Assembly (NCBI GenBank): GCA_964019135.1
Contig: OZ025257.1
Coordinates: 16,643,971 to 16,707,970, forward strand
Length of the DNA stretch: 64,000 bases
Origin: Arenicola marina
Taxonomy: Eukaryota > Annelida > Polychaeta > Arenicolidae
Direction of reading: 5' to 3'
In this document: one piece after another, positions 1 to 12,700 of the stretch
Layout of the letters: the number at the start of each line of letters is the position of its first letter
Numbering within the stretch: position 1 is the stretch's first letter
Translations under genes and position numbers: made by a program
Notes under the pieces: generated by a model
What the model was told of the DNA's origin: nothing
Database searches by the model: none
Seen by the model: the letters and a program-made list of their open reading frames with translations, nothing else

Positions 1-3000
1 GACAAACGAACATTACACCTTGTCGTAGTTAATTTAAGCCTTACCACACTATATTTATACTTAGCAGTTAACCGTTTATACTTCATCAGAATGGGATGAG
101 ATCTCTTCTAATGTCTACGTATGTTAGGCCAGTACGCAAAGTACTGATACAAGACCATTTTCAATCCAGACTGCAATCAACAAAAGTGCTTAAAATGTGC
201 AACTGATATGTTTCACACGGGTAGGCCGCTACTTTAGTTCAAATTGTAAACGGATAGCAGTCTCGGCTAGTAGGTGAACATTAAGAAAGGTAAACGATGA
301 TTTCTGCAAACATTGAAAAGTGATCACTACGGTTATTCCCATAATGATATGTGTATTGTTTAAGCACACTGATAATAGAGGGGGAGGGGAACCTTCATAC
401 ACGTTCCCAATTAAACGGCTGGCGTTTTTGACTGAAGGGTGTCTACCTACTCACACTTGATCTGATCACTATACAGAGGGCAATAGAGGCGGCTAACGTC
501 GAACAATAATTTACATGCATTAACCTTATCTAACAAAAGCATCGCAGAAGATATCACAAAAGATGACCAATTCACAAACAGAGTTGCATAATGGATGGAT
601 TAATGACCGTGTATGTTATTTTTCTGCAATCAATGACCGCGTCGGAGCAAGAACTTTTTTTAATTTATTATTAGACAAAAGCCCCATACTAGAAGAATTA
701 TTTCCGTAGCCTAAGGTACCAAATGACAGTAGATGACTATTAAGGCAAATGTACGTGTCAAAACAAATCTCTTTTTTAAATTAGTCTAAAAAACGAAACG
801 TGCACAGAGCACCGATATGACGTCACTCAGCCAATCTGCTTCACATAGTACTAAAAGTAGCATATCTAAACTTCCTAAACTAAACGACCTCGCAACACGT
901 GATATGACAATGGTTGTACACGTGCATCATACCAAAGGCCGGACGGCTGATTATGTTGAGAGAGCCACTTTATGTGACACTGACTCTGACTCTTGGATAT
1001 TCTATATTACTCTCCCTAACTCTTGGCGATTCAGAGGGGGGTACACCCCACCCCCCCCCCCCCACCTCTCATACTATCCACCGACATCAACATCGGTCAT
1101 TGTGTGAGCCGTGAGTGATACGTGAGCGACAACTTTCTGCAGACCGTATAATTACGCAACGGTTCCACGGGTTGCAGATCCCGCTCGTTCCGATGTTTAC
1201 AACCCAGCAGGATATGACTGCAACATGCAGGTGCAAGACAGTGGAACAACATCTACCTCGAATGATAGTTAGTTAATTAACTACCCATCGTTACAGACAA
1301 TTTATCACACTGTAACGTGCAGCTAACAGCAATAGTATTGTGCCGGAGACTTCAAAGACGAGACCATAAACAACAGATAATATGTGCCTTATGAGAACAA
1401 CAAAAGTGACTGTCTGGTATGAATAAACAACAAACATCTATACGGGTATACAGCGACGCACGTGTACAACGATCTGGCGTCATACTCACGAGAAAACCCA
1501 TATTCTCCTTGAAAGTAAAAGCCAGACACCTTTTCAGGGTTCAGAATATTAACGTAGTAGTTGACTTTATACAAGAGAGAAATCATGGCAGTAAAACTGG
1601 TCCAGCCTTGAAAAATGAGGGCCAAATTATTGATTTAAATGGAGTGGTGCTTTTGACCACCTATTCTGTTGTATACAATGTAAACACCAAGCCAATGAAA
1701 CTCCGGGGAGAATGAGATTAAAGATATGTATGTATTGGATTTGTGTTCTTTTAGTCTAACTGTGTGGACATGCAGGCACAGCCGTGCCAGGAACGTCCGG
1801 AGAAATACGGAAATAGTATGATAAATACGGAAATACTATGATAAATACGTATATAATACGTGTAGAATAAGGTAAAAAAGGACAAGGTGGTCGTTGTCGT
1901 GTGAATCTTACATAAATAACAGAGGACGAATATTTAATCACGGTTTATAGACCGACACAGGTTTCATGCCAATGCCTGAAATATCACCCAAATATCAACC
2001 AGCCCCTTGAAGCAGCAAAAGGATTGCATTATGCCATAACAGCTTCAAGCGAACGGGTTAGTTTTATGCATGAAAACTTCATTAATAAAAGGCAAATTTA
2101 TAATTCAAAACCTTTTTTTTCCACATGGATCTGACTATATCCATTTGCGCCAAAAAAAGGAGCAAAAAACTACAAAGACGGTCTCAAAGCGGAGAGGATT
2201 GTGTAGCCCATGAGACAAAGCAATACGTGAGTCACTTCAATATGTTATCAGGTTGTCATAACTACCACACGCATCTCCACGACAACTATGATATGTCTCT
2301 CGACAACATAACGAAAAACGGATTGTTCTTTCATCTACATAACACCATAACAGATAAGTTGAACTGGAGGGAATGCCATATATATTTTACCTGTTGTTCT
2401 GCCATCACTCTCTGGAAAGCAGGCAATGGGAGATCGCATACATAGAGATTAACGGCATATCGTGGGGATTGTAAAGAGTGCATTATAAAGATTATAAAGA
2501 GCTTCTAATCATTATATATCAGTGATTTTAGACGCGATCAAAATATCATGATGTTAATCTGGCACCGACATAGTCATTTTTTGCTATCTGTTACACTATA
2601 TAACTAAAGAAACATTATGGTTTATGAATAAACGAACATGATATGTATCACCTTATGAACACAAGATCGAACTGTAATAATGAAAACGCACTAAGCATAA
2701 TATTATTGATGATTAGATAATCCAAAAGACTTTGGGCTGTCAACAACTCTGGGATGTTACTCATAAACATGATCGGAATTTATTATTTGAATCAAATATA
2801 AGCAGCTATGAAGAAGTTACACATAAGCAGCAATCCCCCCCCCCCCTCCACTCCTTAATCACGGGTAGGTTGATGCGACCCAAGCTCAGAATATACCCGT
2901 CTGTTTGTGAACTTTTGCCATGTTTCTAATTTAATTTCTATGTATTAAACATTCTTTGTCGGATGCCAACCACATTTGTTGGGTGGAACTTTTCCGGTTT

Positions 3001-3700
3001 TTGCTCTCATACATAATTGATAATCTACATCTATAATTGGGACTTCATTGCCCAGGTCGTACAGTACAGTGTTGCCGTCGACTGGCCGAGCCATTCAGTC
3101 ACATGTGCGTAATAGAGGACATACTTTTGCCCATACCAGCATGGGTTATTCATTTACAGCACCATTGTTGCATGGCTGTCGTGGTCTTAGGTTCAGGTTG
3201 GGACGTGTATATTTGGTGGTCAGTTTCATCAGTTTCACGACTTTCATCCCACGAACATTCTAAAACACAGTTGCATATAAGCAGATGAATATGTAACATA
3301 TTGTTTTGCAATGTACGACTTCTTACTGAATCTATGGCACCAGCTTAAGCAACCAGATTTAAGCCACAGCAACTGGTTCGCTGGTTGGAAAATTTAGTTT
3401 CTCGTCCACAAAAGTACCTTTCGTGGCAAGAAATTAGTCTTTTTAAAAATTTAAATGCACATGTCTCGCCAGTAACCTACTTCAAAAATCTTTAAAAAAT
3501 CTGACCAATGGCAGTGGCAACAGCGTCGCTCGCGGAGCGCCACCATGCGGTGGAGTTTGCACCTCGATGCTTGAGTGGCAACTTTTCCAAACAAAATTAA
3601 AAAGAAGCTTTGTACACACGTAGGGAAAAGATTTTCATGGTATTTGTGAATTTCAGTTTGCGCACCTGCTCGGACGAACCCACCCAGCCAGTTCACCATG
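1..3700. other. non-coding stretch, no gene recognised
   Basis: No open frame here resembles a known protein and no exon with paired splice signals was found. It lies downstream of the last visible BPHL exon, so it is either BPHL intron or intergenic DNA. It holds short poly-C runs near 1050 and 2837. A short motif near 2960 (GGATGCCAACCA) is also seen at the 3' end of the LINE at 63.4 kb, so a LINE tail is possible. Confidence 0.5.
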
Positions 3701-3779
3701 ATCGTCACTGTTTCACTATTACTTCCCTGCGGCAGAACATTAACATATATATACATATACCCACCTAGCGGATCGGCTG

Positions 3780-5888
3780 ACCCACCCGATACTCGGGGCA
3801 CTCCACCCGATACTCGGGGCACTCCACCCGATACTCGGGGCACTCCACCCGATACTCGGGGCACTCCACCCGATACTCGGGGCACTCCACCCGATACTCG
3901 GGGCACTCCACCCGATACTCGAGGCACTCCACCCGATACTCGGGGCACTCCACCCGATACTCAGGGCACTCCACCCGATACTCGAGGCACTCCACCCGAT
4001 ACCCGAGGCACTCCACCCGATACTCGGGGCACTCCACCCGATACTCGGGGCACTCCACCCGATACTCAGGGCACTCCACCCGATACTCGGGGCACTCCTC
4101 CCGATACTCGGGGCACTCCACGCGATACTCGGGGCACTCCACCCGATACTCGGGGCACTCCACCACCCGATATTCGAGGCACTCCACCCGATACTCGGGG
4201 CACTTCACCACCCGATACTCGGGGCACTCCACCCGATACTCGGGGCACTCCACGCGATACTCGGGGCACTCCACCCGATACTCGGGGCACTCCACCCGAT
4301 ACTCGGGGCACTCCACGCGATACTCGGGGCACTCCACCCGATACTCGGGGCACTCCACCCGATACTCCGGGCACTCCACCCGATATTCGGAGCACTTCAC
4401 CACCCGATACTTGGGGCACTTCACCCGATACTCGGGGCACTCCACCCGATACTCGGGGCACTCCACCCGATACTCGGGGCACTCCACCCGATACTCGGGC
4501 CACTCCACCCGATACTCGGGGCACTCCACCCGATACTCGGGGCACCCCACCCGATACTCGGCACACTCCACCCGATACTCGGGGCACTCCACCCGATATT
4601 CGGGGCACTTCACCACCCGATACTTGGGGCACTCCACCCGATACTCGGGGCACTCCACCCGGTACTCGGGGCACTCCACCCGATACTCAGGGCACTCCAC
4701 CCGATACTCAGGGCACTCCATCCGATACTCGGGGCACTCCACCACCCGATACTCGGGGCACTCCACCACGCGATACTCGGGGCACTCCACCACCCGATAC
4801 TCGGGGCACACCACCCGATACTCGGGGCACACCACCCGATACTCGGGGCACTCCACCCGATACTCGGGGCACTCCACCACCCGATACTCGGGGCACTCCA
4901 CCACCCGATACTCGAGGCACTTCACCACCCGATACTCAGGGCACTCCACGCGATACTCGAGGCACTCCACCCGATACTCGGGGCACTCCACCACCCGATA
5001 CTCGGGGCACTCCACCCGATACTCGAGGCACTCCACCCGATACTCGAGGCACTCCACCCGATACTCGGGGCACTCCACCCGATACTCGGGGCACTCCACC
5101 CGATACTCGGGGCACTCCACCCGATACTCGGGGCACTCCACCCGATACTCGGGGCACTCCACCCGATACTCGGGGCACTCCACCTGATACTCGAGGCACT
5201 CCACCCGATACTCGGGGCACTCCACCCGATACTCGGGGCACTCCACCCAATACTCGAGGCACTTCACCACCCGATACTCGGGGCACTCCACCACCCGATA
5301 CTCGGGGCACTCCACGCGATACTCGAGGCACTCCACCCGATACTCGGGGCACTCCACCACCCGATACTCGGGGCACTCCACGCGATACTCGGGGCACTCC
5401 ACCCGATACTCGGGGCACTCCACCTGATACTCGAGGCACTCCACCACCCGATACTCGGGGCACTCCACCTGATACTCGAGGCACTCCACCTGATACTCGA
5501 GGCACTCCACCTGATACTCGGGGCACTCCACCCGATACTCGGGGCACTCCACCCGATACTCGGGGCACTCCACCCGATACTCGGGGCACTCCACCCGATA
5601 CTCGGGGCACTCCACCCGATACTCGGGGCACTCCACCCGATAACGGGGCACTCCACCCGATACTCGAGGCACTCCACCTGATACTCGGGGCACTCAACCC
5701 GATACTCGGGGCACTCCATCCGATACTCGGGGCACTCCACCCGATACTCGGGGCACTCCACCCGATACTCGGGGCACTCCACCCGATACTCGAGGCACTC
5801 CACCACCCGATACTCGGGGCACTCCACCTGATGCACGGGGCACTCCACCTGATGCACGGGGCACTCCACCTGATGCACGTGGCACTCA
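3780..5888. repeat. 21-bp minisatellite, about 100 copies
   Basis: Head-to-tail copies of a 21-bp unit (core CACCCGATACTCGGGG), with interspersed 24-bp variants carrying an extra CAC. Variants CTCGAGG, CGCGAT and ATTCGG are scattered through it. Because 21 and 24 are multiples of three and the unit has no stop in most frames, very long open frames appear on both strands; the + frame reads a heptad PPDTRGT. A unit near 5641 is one base short and changes frame with no stop, which argues that no frame is selected. It probably lies in a BPHL intron or just downstream. Confidence 0.95.
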
Positions 5889-5894
5889 AGATAC

Positions 5895-6500
5895 CTGTCT
5901 TCCTTTACCTCCTTCATGATACCCGTCATCTCTTACCCCCACCTGGACACCCTTAATCCCTTATCCCCACCAGACACCCCTCAACCCTTACCCCCATCAA
6001 GACAGCCCTCATCCCTTACCCTCACAAGAACACCCCGCATCGCTTACCCCCACCCGGACCTCATCCCTTACCTCCACCAGGACATCCCTCCCTTATCCCC
6101 ACCAGGACATCCCTCCCTTACCTAAACTAGGACACCCCTCATCCCTTATCCCCACCAAAACACCTCTTACATTCCTTACTTCCACCCTGACACCTCATCC
6201 CTTATCCCCACTAGAACACCCATCATCCCTTACTCCAACCCAGCACCTCATCCCTTACCCCCACCAGGACACCCCATCCCTTACCCCCAACAGGACACTC
6301 CACCCCTTACCCCCACCAGGACGCACTTCATCCCTTATTCCCACAGGAAAAATCTCGCCCTTAACTCCACCAGGAAACCCCACATCCCTTACCCTCACAC
6401 CTCATCCCTTACCCTCACCAGCACCAGGTCACCCTAGCCCCAGTACTGAGGCTGTAGGACGGGCAAAAATCTGACAGTCCGTCCCACAGCCCCAGAACTG
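5895..6500. repeat. degenerate ~23-26 bp C-rich tandem repeat
   Basis: Imperfect copies of a unit like CATCCCTTACCCCCACCAGG directly follow the 21-bp array. Spacing is variable (about 23 to 26 bases) and identity is much lower than in the neighbouring array, so it is probably older. It ends about 50 bases from the BPHL exon 3 donor. Confidence 0.75.
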
Positions 6501-6550
6501 GGGCTACTCCTCATCCCTTATCCCCATCGGAACCCCCCCCCCCCACTTAC

Positions 6551-6717
6551 ATCCATCAGGGCGGCGGCGTCGTCGGCATCGCGCTCCAGGAAGTGCTCGG
6601 GCCAGTCCCGTTCTGGGGGGATGCTTTTGCCGTACCCCCGGGGGTCCCAGGCGATCACGGTGAACAGGTCCTTGTTCAGGTTGTCCAACTGAGGTCCGAA
6701 ATCTGTTCGCGATGAAC
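6551..6717 (-). CDS. BPHL: BPHL exon 3
   Basis: Acceptor TAG at 6718-6720, donor GTAAGT at 6545-6550. Encodes 55 codons after a split Gly, including FGPQLDNLNKDLFTV, AWDPRGYGKSIPPERDWPEH and ERDADDAAALMD. This is the best-conserved segment seen and identifies the family. Confidence 0.92.
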
Positions 6718-9700
6718 CTACACGTGAAGATGACACACAAAAAAATCTTACAAACAAACCAAGTGTGCAAAATGGAAAGTCTTGTGTGTGTGTGGGGGGG
6801 GGGGGGGTAGCAGTGGTCTTGAGGGAGCGTACTCGACGGCAGACCAACAGGTTGCGAGTTCACAACCCCACCTGCGTCTGGAGCCGCTTCATCCTTTCGT
6901 CTCAGGCCCGGTCCAATCCACCCACGTCTCACATTGATTTACTATACAGACCTACATATAGTTCAATAGTATGTACCATATGTCTGGGTTGTTATCGTTG
7001 GCGTATATTAACCACGCTACCATGAAGGGCACTAAGGTCCCAAGACCCTTGGAACGGTAAATGTCGGGAGTAGTTGGGTTGTTTGAACAGGAATCTTTAT
7101 CCTGTAATATTAAGCTTATTTATATAACCTTATTGATAACAACGTGAGAAGATCCAAATTGAATGAAGAAATATCCCTGATGGTAACCTCGGATTCCTGT
7201 GCAGAAAAACATGGGACCTGTATCCTGCACAAACTCCTACTAGGATTTCGTACAGGGAGTGAGACACGAACGCCGGCACGCGGTCCGGCGTGGCAGAGAT
7301 TGTACTCGATAAAGCCGGGATTGCCAGACCAATCCGGTGGTCCTGTGGTGATCCATGACCAAGAAGATGGTAAACAAATGAATTGATGATTGGTTGTATA
7401 TCAGGACGCTTTAACTACTTTTGGTCATATCGCGTCAATGGGAGAAGAAAGGGAGAGTGGAGCCATGTCCCCGGGGGTAACCCCCTACTCTTTGCGAAGA
7501 AGGACATGGGATCTTTATTCTGCGACCACATGACATGGCCACAGCGGGGCTCGAACCACCGATCCACGTGCCTTTAGGCTCTCAGGTGGCCAGAGCGCCA
7601 AACGCGAGCGCTCTAACCCGCTGAGCTATCGGGGCGGCTCTAACTGAATTGATGAACGCTGGGGGCCTCTGAGGGACGTTGCGTGATGTTACCTAACGCC
7701 CCGGGTAGCAGCAACACGACATGGTTTCCCAAGCCGCCTTTCTCGAAATGCAATTTAGCGCCCCTGATGTCCACTTTGTGGGATGAAACCCATCTGAAAA
7801 AGGAAAACAGAAGAAACAAGGATTTCAGCGCTTTTTGATGATATCTGGACTTCAGGGCATAAGAGCAGTAACACATTTGCTATCCTTTTTGGTTGGTACC
7901 CGGACTACTCACGGCATAGTTGGTACCCAGACTACCTTCTCAGCCTCTTTATCCTCGCTGTTTCCCTGACAACCTAGAACATTGTTTGTCGAATATTCAG
8001 AGCATTGCTGGTAATCTAAAAACATTGGTCATAACGGCACCGAGTGTGCTCAATGCACACAACGGAAAACCCAAAGTAGACGGGACAAAAATGTATAGAA
8101 ATTGCTGAAAAACTTGCATGCTGATGGCATAACGTCAAAGTAGATAAATAGCAGTAAATTATGTTCCTGCATCGAAGAAACGACTTCCGTAGCATCTCTT
8201 ACTGATTTCGTTCTCGTTCGGGCTTCGTTATTTCCGCCTGTGTCAATGTCTCACCTGGCCTCTTCGTGCGATCTCTTGCCGCTGATGTCAGATGCTAAAG
8301 CCGCGAAAAGGCTGTAAATGCAAAACTTGTGTGAAATCAAGAGCCAAATTTGCAACGTAACCTATTCGCCCGTGCGTTCCTGATGACCACGGCTGGATTT
8401 AGCTCGGACTCGAAGCAGCATAAACGTGGATCGTCAATTTGTATTACAATATTAAGATAATTAACAACGGGAATTTGCAGCCGCTAATCACTCTTGTCAA
8501 AAGCATGAACATTGCAATTACGGTTGCATTGCTTATTTAGTCGGCATATAACAGTAACACAAAAATAAAACAAAACCGTATATATAACAGGAAAAAGTGA
8601 AATGCCAGAACAAGCACCGAGCCTAAGTAAGGATGCAACACGAAATAATTACTTTTATCTCTTCATGCTTAGTATAACATATCTATCATAATATCTATCA
8701 TAATACAAGATGCAACAAATTCCGTGCAGCTAAACAGGAAAGCAAGACAAATCCACTATGTAGCACATATAATGAATAAACAATGTTGTTGGTGCGTGTC
8801 ACTAAGGTGCGCATCAACATACCAACGAAATTCCATACACGCGATAGAAAGACAGATCGCTACACCGCCAAGAAAGCATCATAACGTTAACACAGAAGGT
8901 GGTGGTCTCGGTTAACAGTGAGGGGTATTAATATGTCGCATTGATCTGTACATTATTGGAACTATTTTTGGAACTATTTTTGGAACTATTCCTCCGGATA
9001 CGAAAGGTACGTGGGCCAGTGAAATGTTCAGGAATACCACGTGGCGGATTGCGATGTTTTCTGCGGTTTGTGATGTTCACTGTGGGTTGTGATGTCCACT
9101 GTGGGTTGTGATGTTCACTGTGGGTTGCTATGTCCACTGTGGGTTGTGATGTCCACTGTGGGTTGTGATGTTCACTTTGGGTTGTGATGTCAACTTGGGT
9201 TGCGATGTCCACTGTGGGTTGTGACGTCCACTGCATTTTGTGATGTTCACTGTGAGTTGTGATGTCAACTTGGGTTGCGATGTCCACTGTGGGTTGTGAC
9301 GTCCACTGCATTTTGTGATGTTCACTGTGGGTTGGGATGTCCACTGTTGGTTGTGATGTCCACTGTGGGTTGTGACGTCCACTGCAGATTGTGATGTTCA
9401 CTGTGGGTTGGGATGTCCACTGTTGGTTGTGATGTTCACTGTGGGTTGTGATGTTCACTGTGGGTTGTGATGTCCACTGTGGGTTGTGATGATCACTGTG
9501 GGTTGTGATGTCCACTATGGGTTGTGATGATCACTGTGGGTTGTGATGATCACTGTGGGTTGTGATGATCACTGTGGGTTGTGATGTCCACTATGGGTTG
9601 TGATGATCACTGTGGGTTGTGATGATCACTGTGGGTTGTGATGTCCACTATGGGTTGTGATGTCCACTATGGGTTGCGATGTCCACTGTGGGTTGTGATG

Positions 9701-12700
9701 ATCACTGTGGGTTGTGATGATCACTGTGGGTTGTGATGATCACTGTGGGTTGTGATGTCCACTATGGGTTGTGATGATCACTGTGGGTTGTGATGATCAC
9801 TGTGGGTTGTGATGATCACTGTGGGTTGTGATGATCACTGTGGGTTGTGATGATCACTGTGGGTTGTGATGTCCACTATGGGTTGTGATGATCACTGTGG
9901 GTTGTGATGTTCACTGTGGGTTGTGATGTTCACTGTGGGTTGTGATGTCAACTAGGGTTGCGATGTCCACTGTGGGTTGTGATGATCACTGTGGGTTGTG
10001 ATGTTCACTTTGGGTTGTGACGTCCACTGCATTTTGGGATGTTCACTGTGAGTTGGGATGTCCACTGTTGGTTGTGATGTTCACTGTGGGTTGTTATGTC
10101 AACTAGGGTTGCGAAGTCCACTGTGGGTTGTGATGGTCACTGTGGGTTGTGACGTCCACTATGTGTTGCGATTTTCACTGTGGGTTGTGATGTCCACTGT
10201 GGGTTGTGATGTCAACTAGGGTTGTGATGTTCACTGTGGGTTGTGATGTCATCTAGGGTGGTGATGATCACTGTGAGTTGGGATGTCCACTGTGGATTGT
10301 GATGTCCACTGTGGGTTGTGATGTCAACTAGGGTTGCGATGTTCACTGGGGGTTGTGATGGTCACTGTGGGTTGTGATGTCCCTTGTGGGTTGTGATGTC
10401 AACTAGGGTTGCGATGTTCACTGGGGGTTGTGATGGTCACTGTGGGTTGTGATGTCAACTAGGGTTGTGATGTTCACTGTGGGTTGTGATGTCATCTAGG
10501 GTTGTGATGTTCACTGTGAGTTGGGATGTCCACTGTTGGTTGTGATGTCCACTGTGGGTTGTGATGTCAACTAGGGTTGCGATGTTCACTGTGGGTTGTG
10601 ATAGTCACTGTGGGTTGTGATATTCACTGTGGGTTGTGATGTTCACTGTGTCTTGTGACGTCCACTGTGGGTTGTGACGTCCAGTGCAGTTTGTGATGTT
10701 CATTGTTGGTTGTGATGTTCACTGTGGCTTGTGATGTTCACTGGGGGTTGTGATGGTCACTGTGGGCTGTGATATCCACTGTGGGTTGTGATGTCCACTG
10801 CGGGTTGTGATGTACGTCCCCTGTGGGTTGTGATGTACGTCCACGGTGGGCTGTGATGGTCACTGTGGGTTGTGATGTCCACCGTTGGTTGTGATGTCCA
10901 CTGTGGGTTGTGATGTCCACCGTTGGTTGTGATGTCCACTGTGTGTTGTGATGTACGTCCACTGTGGGTTGTGATGATCACTGAGGGTTATGATGATCAC
11001 TGTGGGTTGTGATGTCAACTGTGGGTTGTGATGTTCACTGTGGGTTGTGATGTACGTCCCCTGTGGGTTGTGATGTATGTCCACGGCGGGTTGTGATGAT
11101 CACTGTGGGTTGTAATGTACGTCAACTGTGGGTTGTGATGTCCATAGTGGGTTGTGATGATCACTGTGGGTTGTGATGTTCACTGTGGGTTGTTATGTTA
11201 ACTGTGGGTTATGATGTCCACTGTGGGTTGTGATGTCCACTGTGGGTTGTGATGGTCACTGTGGGTTGTGATGTCCACTGTGCGTTGTGATGTCCACCAT
11301 TGGTTGTGATGTCCACTGTGGGTTGTGACGTCCACTGCAGTTTGTGATGTTCACTGTGGGTTGTGATGTTCACTGTGGGTTGTGATGTTCACTGTGGGTT
11401 GTGATGTTCACTGTGGGTTGTGATGTTCACTGTGGGTTGTGATGATCACTGAGGGTTATGATGATCACTGTGGGTTGTGATGTCAACTGTGGGTTGTGAT
11501 GTTCACTGTGGGTTGTGATGTACGTCCCCTGTGGGTTGTGATGTATGTCCACGGCGGGTTGTGATGATCACTGTGGGTTGTAATGTACGTCAACTGTGGG
11601 TTGTGATGTCCATAGTGGGTTGTGATGATCACTGTGGGTTGTGATGTTCACTGTGGGTTGTTATGTTAACTGTGGGTTATGATGTCCACTGTGGGTTGTG
11701 ATGTCCACTGTGGGTTGTGATGTCCACTGTGCGTTGTGATGTCCACCATTGGTTGTGATGTCCACTGTGGGTTGTGACGTCCACTGCAGTTTGTGATGTT
11801 CACTGTGGGTTGTGATGTTCACTGTGGGTTGTGATGTTCACTGTGGGTTGTGATGTTCACTGTGGGTTGTGATGTTCACTGTGGGTTGTGATGTTCACTG
11901 TGGGTTGTGATGTCCACTGTGGGTTGTGATGTTCACTGTGGGTTGTGATGTTCACTGTGGGTTGTGATGTTCACTGTGGGTTGTGATGTTCACTGTGGGT
12001 TGTGATGTTCACTGTGGGTTGTGATGTTCACTGTGGGTTGTGATGTCCACTGTGGGTTGTCCTGACTTCCTTCGCAAGTTTTACATTGAGATTTGCGATA
12101 TTTACATTGAGAATTGTGATGTTTTCATTGAGAATTGCGATATTTTCATTCAGAATTGTGATGATGCAGTTATAATTTTCATTGTGTGGTGTGTCACTTT
12201 AGCTCACATATTACTTACCCTATATTGCATTTCGTTAAGACAAGCTGGAAGACAGACCTGGCATGTGACATTGGAGAAGGAGGATTGTGAGGGCTTCTTC
12301 ACATCAAACATAAAGAGGTTCACACTGCAGAGGCACTGTTAACTTAGCCCAATTAAGCATCTGACAAACAAACCTGGTGCATAAATTGTCAGCATTATTT
12401 GGGTGGCATGACAACTTATGTCAGGATCAAACTGGAACTCCAGTGGGGTAAATGAAGAAACGTCAAAAAGCAAGGACAATAAAGCAAATATTATTTAAGA
12501 ATATTAGCTTGCTGAGGAGAAATAAACATACCAATACTATTGATTACAAAAAAGAAAATCCAAAAGGTAAACCCATGCACTGAATCATAGTATCAGCACA
12601 GATAGTGATACTACCTGGCAGATTTAAACAAGTACTACGCCACAAGCTCGTCAAAGAGAAGAATAGGCTATATAGTATGTAGCCACTTACGAGTTTCCTG

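Noticed and set aside
3698-5956. Open frame of 752 codons as a repetitive protein
   Set aside because: It coincides with a 21-bp minisatellite that is open in several frames on both strands, and a single-base length change near 5641 shows no frame protection.
7547-7636. A functional tRNA gene
   Set aside because: The A and B boxes are present but the spacing is too long and no cloverleaf forms; a tRNA-derived SINE explains it, with another copy at 63.7 kb.
8928-11084. Minus-strand frames rich in HHNPQWTSQP repeats
   Set aside because: They are the three-unit (57-base) reading of the 19-bp array; no start context or splice evidence.
12040-12342. Frame with CEGFF resembling a nuclear-receptor zinc finger
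   Set aside because: Only five residues match, the zinc-binding cysteine pattern is absent, and the upstream part is tandem repeat.
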